Shown here piece after piece: positions 8,598 to 15,848 of a DNA stretch of 55,338 nt. Position numbers and translations under genes: made by a program. The DNA is taken from contig CAJUSJ010000010.1 of assembly GCA_910588865.1 (NCBI GenBank), forward strand, positions 16,159 through 71,496, given 5' to 3'. Each line of letters opens with the position of its first letter. The stretch's first letter is position 1. This DNA comes from an uncultured Lachnospiraceae bacterium. Its GTDB lineage: Bacteria > Bacillota > Clostridia > Lachnospirales > Lachnospiraceae. Under the pieces are notes generated by a model. The model worked only from the letters and a program-made list of their open reading frames with translations. It did not search any database and was not told where the DNA came from.

Positions 8598-8943
8598 GTT
8601 AAAAAACCTTATCCGCAGAAAAGGGACGATATCCGGTAAAGCGGCACCCATATTTATTAAGGCGGGGCAATTTCCAGAATGCCATGCAAACAACAAGAAG
8701 GGGGATAATTCATTATGGAGATATATCATCTTTTTTTACTCAAAAAAAGTTATCCGCAGAAACCCACTGGCAAAAATAAGAGCCATATTTCTACTGGAAA
8801 GACTGAGAACACACAAAGGGCAAGATAAACCATACTTCCATCAGGAAGACTAAGTTTTGTTGGAAAGGGATTACGGTCAATACAACGCAGCACAGAGCTG
8901 CTGCGCTGCATGGAACCAACCTGATAATTTATGGAGGAGTGCA
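8598..8943 (+). repeat. Gene-free stretch with a spaced direct repeat and hairpins
   Basis: No gene is supported here. The 13-mer TTATCCGCAGAAA occurs at 8609-8621 and 8750-8762, each after a run of A. CCATATTT follows each copy at 8648 and 8783. TTATCCGCA differs by one base from a DnaA box (TTATCCACA). Hairpins CTTCC/GGAAG (about 8836-8849) and CAGCA/TGCTG (about 8887-8902) lie between the repeats and the recombination module. It could be a regulatory or replication-type site of the element; this is not shown by sequence alone. Confidence 0.4.
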
Positions 8944-9372
8944 ATGACCGAAGGACAGAAAACACTGATTATGAATTTAAGGAAAGAAGGCTACGGGTAT
9001 GTGAGGATCGCCCAAAGACTTGAGATATCAGAGAACACGGTGAAGTCATTCTGCCGGAGGAACAAGGTGGCAGGAAAAGTGGATGTCACCCGTACCATAC
9101 TGCCTCCCGTCAAGGGAGGGAAACACTTCTGTCTCTACTGTGGGGAAGAAGTGGAGCAGAACCCCGGAAGGAAAGAAAAGAAATTCTGTTCGGACAAATG
9201 CCGGAACAGATGGTGGAACAGTCACCTTGACCGTGTAGATCGCAGAGCGAACTATGAGTTTGTTTGTCTGCATTGCAAAAAGCATTTTACGGCATACGGC
9301 AATGCAAATAGGAAGTATTGCAGCCATGAATGCTATATTGCGCACAGATTTGGAGGTGGAACGGATGACTGA
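8944..9372 (+). CDS. HTH plus double zinc-finger protein of the integration module
   Basis: ATG 8944 is chosen for GGAGG about 8 bases upstream, giving 142 residues. An earlier in-frame start at 8857 lacks a ribosome site. Residues about 10-40 form a sigma-70 region 4-like helix-turn-helix (GYVRIAQRLEISENTVKSF). Two zinc fingers follow: CLYCG with CSDKC, and CLHCK with CSHEC. It overlaps the next gene by 8 bases and is the first gene of the run leading to the recombinases. Such small DNA-binding genes often regulate the recombinase or act as directionality factors. That role is inferred from position. Confidence 0.75.
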   Translation: MTEGQKTLIMNLRKEGYGYVRIAQRLEISENTVKSFCRRNKVAGKVDVTRTILPPVKGGKHFCLYCGEEVEQNPGRKEKKFCSDKCRNRWWNSHLDRVDRRANYEFVCLHCKKHFTAYGNANRKYCSHECYIAHRFGGGTDD

Positions 9373-9604
9373 GAAACAGTTCAGGAACGAAAAGCTTTAC
9401 CTGGTGACAATGAAGATGGCGAAGGCGCTCCTGAAAAAAGGAACTATGTCAGCGGATGAATATAAGCAGATTGATATGATTTTCCTGGAGAAATACAAGC
9501 CATCCATGGGCGTTTTATTTTCTGATGTCAACCTGACGGTCCTGGAAAAAAGGGAGATATGTGATATGGAAGGAGTGAAAGAATGTCTAAAATCACAAAG
9601 TTAG
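9365..9604 (+). CDS. SHOCT-domain-like small protein
   Basis: ATG 9365 overlaps the preceding stop by 8 bases, and its own stop overlaps the recombinase start by 22. The 79-residue product has the short helical 'LLKKGTMSADEYKQID' pattern typical of SHOCT segments, then FLEKYKPSMGVLF. I know this combination from clostridial elements, directly before serine recombinases. Its job is unknown; a part in control of excision or oligomerisation is possible. The longer upstream frame from 9254 is a shadow of the previous gene. Confidence 0.7.
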   Translation: MTEKQFRNEKLYLVTMKMAKALLKKGTMSADEYKQIDMIFLEKYKPSMGVLFSDVNLTVLEKREICDMEGVKECLKSQS

Positions 9605-11109
9605 AGTCCTTAGTGCCCCAGGCGGTAAAAAGGGCGAGGGTGGCGGCATACACAAGAGTGTCCGCTGACGGGCATATGCCATTACACTCCCTTTCTGCGC
9701 AAGTCAGCTATTACAGCACCCTCATCCAGAGAAACCCGGAGTGGGAGTATGTCGGGGTATATGCAGACCAGGGCATTTCCGGGAGAACAATAGAAAAACG
9801 GGACGGATTCCAGAAGCTGATCAGAGACTGTGATGCCGGAAAGATAGATATCATCCTCGTAAAATCTATCAGCAGGTTCGCACGGAACACAGTGGATCTG
9901 CTGGAGACCATCAGGCACCTTAGGGACATTGGCGTGGAAGTAAGGTTTGATAGAGAAAATATTTCCACTTCCTCTGCGGATGGTGAACTGCTCATCACGC
10001 TTTTGGCTTCCTTTGCGCAGGAAGAGAGCAGAAGCCTTTCAGAGAACATTAAATGGGCGATCCGAAAGCGCTTTGAGCAGGGGATACCGAATGGACATAA
10101 AGCACCTTACGGCTATGAGTGGGATGGGGAGATGTTCCGTATCATTCCAGAGCAGGGCAAGGTAGTAAAAGAAATTTACAGGCGCTACCTTTCCGGTGAG
10201 TCAGCCCATGCGGTGGCAAAGTCACTTGCAGCAGAGGGTGTGGTCGGACAGGCAGGTGCGCCGATCGAGGTAACAACCGTCAAGAACATCTTGTCCAGTT
10301 TTTCCTATACAGGGACGATGATCCTGCAGAAGAGTTATTTAACTGATGGGCACAAACGGAGGAAGAATAAAGGTGAATTGCCGCGCTATGCTGTAGAGGA
10401 GATGTTCGAACCCCTGGTCTCTACGGAGGATTTTGAAAAAGTTCAGGAAATCATGCGACGCAGGGCGGATTCCATGCCGAATAGGAACCCGACACTGACC
10501 GCATTTTCCGGAATCATGAAATGCGGTCAGTGCGGCAGTTCTGTTTGCCGAAGGACGGGGCCTAATGGGAAAAAGTGGGTATGCAACACGAGGGAACGCA
10601 AAGGAATGAATATTTGCGGATCGCGCCCGATAAGGGAAACGGAGTTGATGGATGCGGCAGTGCAGGCCTTGGGGACAGGCACCTATGATGAGGATGTAGT
10701 CAGGATGGAGGTGAAGCAAGTGACAATCTATGGCGACCGCATAGAATTCCATCTGAAGAATGGGCGGATAAAACAAATAGTCCGGAAATATGGCGGCTTT
10801 AAAATGCGGGGCGCATTTTCTGGGAAAATTCGATGTGGGATTTGCGGCTGTGTGTGTCAAAGTAATACATGGAGGTTTGGCCCGGCTGGGCAGAAAATGA
10901 AAACAAAGGTATGGATCTGCGCAGCACCAAGAAAATCCTGCAATCTGCGACGCATCATGGATGACGAGCTGCGAGAGGCTGCAGAATTCTACCTTGCAAG
11001 AGATTATGAGGCTAGGTTTGTGGAGGAGATCGGATCAGTGATTGCAGACAACAAAAAACTGGATTTTATTTTCAAGGATGGGACGGTGAAAACGTGGCAA
11101 AGAAAGTGA
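9583..11109 (+). CDS. Large serine recombinase 1
   Basis: A 508-residue site-specific recombinase. The N-terminal resolvase domain carries the nucleophile serine in AAYTRVSADG (about S27), with DQGISG, KSISRFARNT and FAQEESRSLSENIKW motifs. A recombinase DNA-binding domain follows (APYGYEWDG onward), then a zinc ribbon (CGQCG and CNTRERKGMNIC, about 308-345). Unusually a second cysteine cluster (CGICGCVC, then CAAPRKSC) lies near residue 416. GGAG precedes ATG 9583. It overlaps the second recombinase by 16 bases. The two probably act together, or as alternatives, in integration and excision at comM. Confidence 0.92.
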   Translation: MSKITKLESLVPQAVKRARVAAYTRVSADGHMPLHSLSAQVSYYSTLIQRNPEWEYVGVYADQGISGRTIEKRDGFQKLIRDCDAGKIDIILVKSISRFARNTVDLLETIRHLRDIGVEVRFDRENISTSSADGELLITLLASFAQEESRSLSENIKWAIRKRFEQGIPNGHKAPYGYEWDGEMFRIIPEQGKVVKEIYRRYLSGESAHAVAKSLAAEGVVGQAGAPIEVTTVKNILSSFSYTGTMILQKSYLTDGHKRRKNKGELPRYAVEEMFEPLVSTEDFEKVQEIMRRRADSMPNRNPTLTAFSGIMKCGQCGSSVCRRTGPNGKKWVCNTRERKGMNICGSRPIRETELMDAAVQALGTGTYDEDVVRMEVKQVTIYGDRIEFHLKNGRIKQIVRKYGGFKMRGAFSGKIRCGICGCVCQSNTWRFGPAGQKMKTKVWICAAPRKSCNLRRIMDDELREAAEFYLARDYEARFVEEIGSVIADNKKLDFIFKDGTVKTWQRK

Positions 11110-12671
11110 CGATAATCCCTGCAACACTAAATAAGTACAGCAAAACACCAATTAATGAACAAAAGAAACGGCTGGTAGCCGGGTATGGACGTGTTTCAAC
11201 GGATGCTCTTGAGCAGCAGTCAAGCTATGAAGCTCAAGTTGATTATTATACAGAGTACATAAACAGCCGAGAGGATTGGGAGTTTGTCGGGATGTATGCG
11301 GATGAAGGCATAACTGGGACAAGCACCAAAAAACGAAAAGGGTTCAATGACATGGTGCAGGATGCGCTTGATGGAAAGATCGACCTCATCATTACGAAAT
11401 CAATTAGCCGCTTTGCACGGAACACGGTAGACTCCCTGGTAACAGTAAGGAAGCTGAAGGAAAAGGGAGTAGAGATTTATTTTGAAAAGGAGAACATCTG
11501 GACGCTGGACAGCAAGGGGGAACTCCTTATCACCATCATGTCCTCGCTGGCACAGGAGGAGAGCCGTAGCATTTCTGAGAACACGACATGGGGCAAAAGG
11601 AAGAGCTTTGCAGACGGTAAGGTGAGCGTGTCATACAGCACATTCCTTGGGTATGACCGGGGCGAAAATGGGGAATTCGTAATAAACGCCGAACAGGCAA
11701 AAGTGGTCGAGCTGATATACAAGCTCTTCATTGAGGGATATTCCACATACAAAATCGCACAGAGGCTGACCAGCATGGGGATTTCTACACCAATGAAAAA
11801 GAAAAAATGGTACCAGAGCACAGTCGCAAGCATACTCACTAACGAGAAATACAAAGGGGATGCGCTTCTCCAGAAATACTACACGGAGGATTTCCTGACA
11901 AAGAAGCGGAAAAAGAATAATGGCGAGATACCGCAATATTACGTGGAAGGCCACCATCCGGCAATCATATCGCCGGAGATATTTGAGCTGGTACAGGCAG
12001 AAATGCGGAGGCGCAAGAGAATGCAGGGGAAGTATAGTAGCGTGGGGATTTTTTCGTCAAAGATAAAATGTGGCGAGTGCGGTGCCTGGTACGGCCCCAA
12101 GACATGGCATTCCACGGACAAGTATAGGAAGGTTGTCTACCTTTGTAATCACAAATATAGTGGTGGGAGGAAATGTACCACGCCACACCTTGCGGAAGAA
12201 GAAATCAAGAGTCTGTTTATCCGGGTCGTCAATAAGGTGTTCACGGAAAAAGACGAGATGGTGGGGAATGTTAAGCTGATGATGCGAACTCTCTGCGACA
12301 CATCTATCCTTGAAAGGGAACTTGAGGAACTGGAATCCAAGATGGAAATGTTGGCGGAGATAATGGGGAATATCGTAGCAGAAAACGCAAGTGCAGCTAT
12401 GGACCAGGAGGAATACCAGAAGCGGTATGATAGCCTGTATATCAAATATGATGAAACAAGATCGCATCATAGCGAGGTGGTTGGGAAGATTGCCGATAAA
12501 CAGGCGCAGGTAGCGCAATTCCAGGACTTCATTACAACGATGGAAAAGATGGACGGCGTATACGATTCTTTTGATGTTGGGCTATGGAGTAGCCTAGTAG
12601 ATTACGTGACAGTTTACTCAAAGGAGGATATCCGATTCACTTTCCAGGGCGGGATGGAGGTAATTATATAA
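11094..12671 (+). CDS. Large serine recombinase 2
   Basis: A 525-residue large serine recombinase with the catalytic serine in GYGRVSTDAL (about S35), then DEGITGTS, TKSISRFARNTVDSL and LAQEESRSISENTTWG. A zinc ribbon (CGECG and CNHKYSGGRKC, about 325-360) follows. A long coiled coil (about 400-480, ELEELESKMEMLAE) precedes a short C-terminal domain, as in phiC31/Tn5397-type integrases. The start is GTG 11094, within the end of the previous gene, implying translational coupling. It is the last gene of the integration operon. Confidence 0.92.
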   Translation: MAKKVTIIPATLNKYSKTPINEQKKRLVAGYGRVSTDALEQQSSYEAQVDYYTEYINSREDWEFVGMYADEGITGTSTKKRKGFNDMVQDALDGKIDLIITKSISRFARNTVDSLVTVRKLKEKGVEIYFEKENIWTLDSKGELLITIMSSLAQEESRSISENTTWGKRKSFADGKVSVSYSTFLGYDRGENGEFVINAEQAKVVELIYKLFIEGYSTYKIAQRLTSMGISTPMKKKKWYQSTVASILTNEKYKGDALLQKYYTEDFLTKKRKKNNGEIPQYYVEGHHPAIISPEIFELVQAEMRRRKRMQGKYSSVGIFSSKIKCGECGAWYGPKTWHSTDKYRKVVYLCNHKYSGGRKCTTPHLAEEEIKSLFIRVVNKVFTEKDEMVGNVKLMMRTLCDTSILERELEELESKMEMLAEIMGNIVAENASAAMDQEEYQKRYDSLYIKYDETRSHHSEVVGKIADKQAQVAQFQDFITTMEKMDGVYDSFDVGLWSSLVDYVTVYSKEDIRFTFQGGMEVII

Positions 12672-12717
12672 AAAGGTGACACAGGCCGGGCTTGTCCTGG
12701 CGAAAGGAACTGGCAGG

Positions 12718-12746
12718 TTGCAAATAAATCTGATAAATGTTATAAT
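12718..12746 (+). promoter_or_regulatory. Sigma-A promoter for the Rpn nuclease gene
   Basis: TTGCAA, 17 bases, TATAAT. The position 47 bases before the Rpn start shows that this gene is transcribed apart from the recombinases. Confidence 0.65.
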
Positions 12747-12792
12747 TATAATATAACACTTCCAAAGATCTGCTCACTACAAGGAGATACTC

Positions 12793-13671
12793 ATGCAAAA
12801 TGTAAAACGTGGTTACAAAGACAGCGTTTTCTGTGATTTATTCTCGGACAAGGAAAATGCCCTGTCACTATACAACGCTCTCAATCACACAAGTTATACC
12901 AATGTAGAAGATCTGGAGATTGTGACCTTATCCGAAGTCATCTATATGCACCAGAAAAAAGATGTCTCCATTCTGTTTCAGAATGAGATCACCCTCTGGG
13001 AGCATCAGAGTACTTTGAATTTTAACATGCCTTTGCGGGGACTCATTTATTTTGCCCACAATATTGACGGGCTCTTACAGTCCCGTGGGATCAATCTGTA
13101 CGGAAAGAAGATGGTCAGGATCCCGGCACCCAGTTATTATGTGCTATACAATGGAAAAGAGGAAGGTCCGGAAATGCAGGACTTAAAACTGTCTGATTCT
13201 TTCCTGACCCGCAGAGAAGGCTACGAATGGACTGCCCACATGATTAATATCAATGTAGGCCATAATCCGAAAATACTGGAAAAATGTCCGCCACTAAAAG
13301 GATACGCTGCATTAGTAGCATATGTACGCGAATACCAGGAACAAAATCTAAGTCTTTCCGAGGCTGTGGACCAGGCTACACAGCGCTGCATCCAGGAAGG
13401 GTATCTGAAAGCATATCTGCTGAAAAAGAGATCGGAGGTGAAGCTGATGCTACTTACAGAATTCAACGAAGAGGCTTTTGTACAGACAATCAAAGAAGAA
13501 GGCCGCGAGGAAGGCCGCGAACAAGGCCGTGAACAAGGACGGTATCTGTCCCTGCAAAGCCTGGTAGAAAAGGCAGTTATGCCATTGGCTGAAGCCATGG
13601 ATGTCCTTGGCTTCTCCAGCAGTGAGCGGGCCGGTTATGAGACATGGGTGAAGGCCAATAAAAACATCTGA
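12793..13671 (+). CDS. Rpn family / PD-(D/E)XK nuclease (transposase-like)
   Basis: A 292-residue protein of the Rpn (recombination-promoting nuclease, YhgA-like) group. The core has D then E-x-Q in DVSILFQNEITLWEHQST, followed by NMPLRGLIYFAHN, the usual nuclease signature. A C-terminal charged repeat (EEGREEGREQGREQGR, encoded by near-identical 12-base units) is typical. AAGGAG is 7 bases before ATG 12793. It has its own promoter and terminator. It sits between the recombinases and the comM junction, so it is probably cargo inside the element. Rpn proteins cut DNA and may be phase-variable or toxin-like; its role here is unknown. Confidence 0.85.
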   Translation: MQNVKRGYKDSVFCDLFSDKENALSLYNALNHTSYTNVEDLEIVTLSEVIYMHQKKDVSILFQNEITLWEHQSTLNFNMPLRGLIYFAHNIDGLLQSRGINLYGKKMVRIPAPSYYVLYNGKEEGPEMQDLKLSDSFLTRREGYEWTAHMININVGHNPKILEKCPPLKGYAALVAYVREYQEQNLSLSEAVDQATQRCIQEGYLKAYLLKKRSEVKLMLLTEFNEEAFVQTIKEEGREEGREQGREQGRYLSLQSLVEKAVMPLAEAMDVLGFSSSERAGYETWVKANKNI

Positions 13672-13733
13672 TCTGTTTTACATTAATCCGGGAATACTCC
13701 TTACTAAAAATCAGTGTAATAATATCCAAAAAG

Positions 13734-13768
13734 AAGGCTCTTCGGCGGGTTACCGAAGGGCTTTTTTG
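13734..13768 (+). terminator. Rho-independent terminator after the Rpn gene
   Basis: Stem CTTCGG / CCGAAG, extended by AAGG.CT / GGCTT, with loop CGGGTTA and a T6 tail. Confidence 0.8.
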
Positions 13769-13771
13769 TGG

Positions 13772-14165
13772 GAGTGCAGGTACTTTGTGTCCAACTGTTC
13801 TATATTCTATGATTTCACATTTTCATCGCATAATTTCCCAATAATCTTCAAAATCACCTGATAATCTTTTCCCATAAGGCTGAAGCAGAAATCTTTTCCC
13901 GGCGGTCTGTTTACGTTTTTCCTCATAACATGCTGGGCAACAAATTCCCGTGAGGCGTCGACTGAAACGCCGGAAACAGCTGCTCAGAATGGATGTCTGA
14001 AGTATACAGGAAAGTAGCAAAAAAAGAATATGGCTGTGACAGAGAGTTTTCGCTTGATGATGCTGTTAATGAAGTGCTAAGCTTCGATCCAGCTGTGGGA
14101 AAATTTAAAGAAGCAGGCTACGGCTATTCCTATGAGTAACAAAAAGTTTTCATAATTTATTTTGC
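13772..14165. other. Decayed end region of the element
   Basis: Two fragments are visible. On the minus strand (13823-14020) a 65-codon frame includes GICCPACYEEKRKQ and ends YGKRLSGDFEDYWEIMR. It looks like the tail of a zinc-ribbon protein but has no ribosome site. On the plus strand, ATG 13993 to TAA 14139 gives 48 residues ending AVGKFKEAGYGYSYE, again resembling only the C-terminal end of some protein. They overlap, so at most one is real. I read the area as remnants. Confidence 0.35.
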
Positions 14166-14199
14166 ACACGGTGCATAATCGTTAAGATATGCACCGTGT
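14166..14199. repeat. Perfect 11-bp inverted repeat near the element end
   Basis: ACACGGTGCAT at 14166-14176 and ATGCACCGTGT at 14189-14199 are separated by 12 bases. No T-run follows, so a standard terminator is unlikely. It lies about 55 bases inside the element from the comM junction, where recombinase or accessory protein sites are expected. Confidence 0.6.
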
Positions 14200-14243
14200 C
14201 TATCGTTACGGGAATCCCGTGTTTATGGTTGAATTGTATCAAT

Positions 14244-14262
14244 ATCACAGTGTCGATGAATC
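14244..14262. other. Probable right attachment junction (attR) in comM
   Basis: ComM-like coding sequence starts at TCGATGAATCC (14253 on, residues S-M-N-P-C). The frame upstream (IPCLWLNCINITV) does not look like ComM. Large serine recombinases cross over at a 2-3 base core, so the exact core cannot be read without the left junction or an empty site. Confidence 0.55.
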
Positions 14263-14744
14263 CGTGTGAGTGCGGCTATTACCCGGACCGGAACCGGTGC
14301 CGCTGTACCGCCCAGCAGGTCCGCAGGTATCTGGGAAAGATCTCGAAGCCTATCCTGGACCGGATCGACATCTGCGTGGAGGCGGCACCCATAAGCTTTG
14401 AGGACCTTAAGAGTACCGCGCCCCAGGAATCGTCAGCCAGCATCCGGAAGCGGGTGGAGACCGCCAGGCAGATCCAAGCGGAGCGGTTTAAAGGATCTGG
14501 TATCTCGTTTAACAGCGAGATGAAAGAGGATCACATCAGCCGATACTGCTGGCTGAAAAAATCGGACGAACAGTTCTTTCAGAGGGTATACCAGAATATG
14601 AATTTAAGTGCCAGGGCATATGGGAGGATCTTGAAAGTTTCCAGGACCATTGCTGACCTGGAAGGACGGGAACATATTGACCGGGAGCATCTGTGCGAAG
14701 CCATTAGCTATCGGGGCCTGGAGGAAAAATATTGGAACAGCTGA
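14253..14744 (+). pseudogene. comM: comM (YifB-family AAA+ Mg-chelatase-like), 3' fragment
   Basis: About 163 residues survive of a protein that is normally about 510. They start at SMNPCECGYYPDRNRC and run through the conserved KISKPILDRIDICVE and LSARAYGRILKVSRTIADL to the natural C-terminus. ComM is an AAA+ helicase-like protein that aids branch migration during natural transformation. The Walker A part and everything 5' of the MNPC motif are missing because the mobile element sits there. The stop overlaps dprA, a normal comM-dprA order. The downstream genes may have lost their original promoter. Confidence 0.85.
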
Positions 14745-15835
14745 CAAGGGAAAAGGAATATCTGTGCTGGCTGTCCCAGGTTCCCTATGTCGGCCCGGTG
14801 ACGGTCAGGAGATTGTGGGACAGATATCACTCTTTTGAAAAGATATATAATATGGAAGGAAAAGAACTGAAAATCCAGGGTCTGATCAATGCCAGGATAG
14901 AGGCTGGCTTTGACGGCTGGAAGAAGGAGCTTCCCAAAGCGCGGGAGGAATGCCGCTGTTTGGGGGAGAAGGGGATCCGTTATGTCACGTTTCTGGAGGA
15001 TGGGTTTCCGAAACGTCTTAAGTCCCTTTATGGGGCTCCTGTGGGATTGTATGTGAAGGGCCGGCTGCCGACGGACAGCAGACCGGCCGCAGCCATCGTG
15101 GGGGCCCGAGGCTGCAGCCATTACGGAAGAGAGACGGCCCGGTTACTGGCCCGGTCTCTGGCAGAGGAGGGGGTGCAGATCGTCAGCGGCCTGGCTTTAG
15201 GGATCGACGGAGCAGGCCACCGGGGCGCTCTGGAAGCGGGGCAGGATACTTATGGGGTTCTTGGGAACGGTGTGGATATCTGTTATCCCCAGGATCATTT
15301 TTCCATGTACATGGACATACCCAAAAAGGGAGGGATTCTCTCGGAATATAAACCAGGAGAGCCTCCGGCGTCCAGGAACTTCCCCATGCGCAACCGGATC
15401 ATCAGCGGCCTGTCAGATGTGGTGATCGTGGTGGAGGCCAGGGAGAGAAGCGGTTCTCTGATTACCGCGGACTGCGGCCTGGAACAGGGAAGGGAGATCT
15501 TCGCGGTTCCGGGGAGGATGACAGACCCCTTAGGCAAGGGGTGCAATGAGCTGATCCGCCAGGGCGCGGGAATCGTCACCTCCGCGGATGATATCCTGGA
15601 ATTTTTCCACATACAAAAGGGGAAAAAGTTAAGAGTTCATGAAAAAAATGAGAATGGTCTTGCCAAGAATGAAAAAATGGTGTATAGTTGCTTGGATTTA
15701 CAACCGAAATTTATTGACAGGGTTGTGGAAGAAAGTGGTTTGTCTCTGGGAGAGTGTCTGACTCTGCTCCTGGAGCTGGAATTAAAGGGGAGAATTATCC
15801 AGACAGCAAGCCACTATTACGCAAAAAAGTTGTGA
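14732..15835 (+). CDS. dprA: DNA-processing protein DprA (Smf)
   Basis: A 367-residue protein that loads RecA on incoming single-stranded DNA during transformation. The start is TTG 14732, with GGAGG 8 bases upstream, overlapping the comM stop by 13 bases. An N-terminal helix-hairpin-helix-like segment (VPYVGPVTVRRLWDRY) precedes the Rossmann-like core: AAIVGARGCSHYGRETA, QIVSGLALGIDGAGHRGAL, SEYKPGEPP, FPMRNRIISGLSDVVIVVEA and GSLITA. A C-terminal winged-helix region (about 300-367) completes the usual layout. Confidence 0.95.
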   Translation: MEQLTREKEYLCWLSQVPYVGPVTVRRLWDRYHSFEKIYNMEGKELKIQGLINARIEAGFDGWKKELPKAREECRCLGEKGIRYVTFLEDGFPKRLKSLYGAPVGLYVKGRLPTDSRPAAAIVGARGCSHYGRETARLLARSLAEEGVQIVSGLALGIDGAGHRGALEAGQDTYGVLGNGVDICYPQDHFSMYMDIPKKGGILSEYKPGEPPASRNFPMRNRIISGLSDVVIVVEARERSGSLITADCGLEQGREIFAVPGRMTDPLGKGCNELIRQGAGIVTSADDILEFFHIQKGKKLRVHEKNENGLAKNEKMVYSCLDLQPKFIDRVVEESGLSLGECLTLLLELELKGRIIQTASHYYAKKL

Positions 15836-15848
15836 AGAAGGAGTCAAC

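Larger units (their letters stand above)
1..14252. mobile_element. Right-hand part of an integrative element inserted in comM
   Basis: The stretch holds plasmid/ICE-style cargo (small unknown proteins, an extra DNA ligase, a RecJ-like nuclease) and ends in two large serine recombinase genes. It is followed by a comM gene that lacks its 5' two thirds. Chromosomal housekeeping genes (dprA, topA, codY) begin directly afterwards. The left end and any conjugation genes lie outside the window, so I cannot say whether this is a conjugative or only a mobilizable element. The right boundary is inferred from where ComM similarity begins, to within about 10 bases. Confidence 0.8.

Noticed and set aside
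8596..8853. 85-codon open frame in the gap before the integration module
   Set aside because: It starts with TTG inside a terminator tail, has no ribosome site and odd composition.
13497..13545. Short tandem repeat in the Rpn gene
   Set aside because: It encodes the EEGREEGREQGR tail common in this protein family and is not a separate element.
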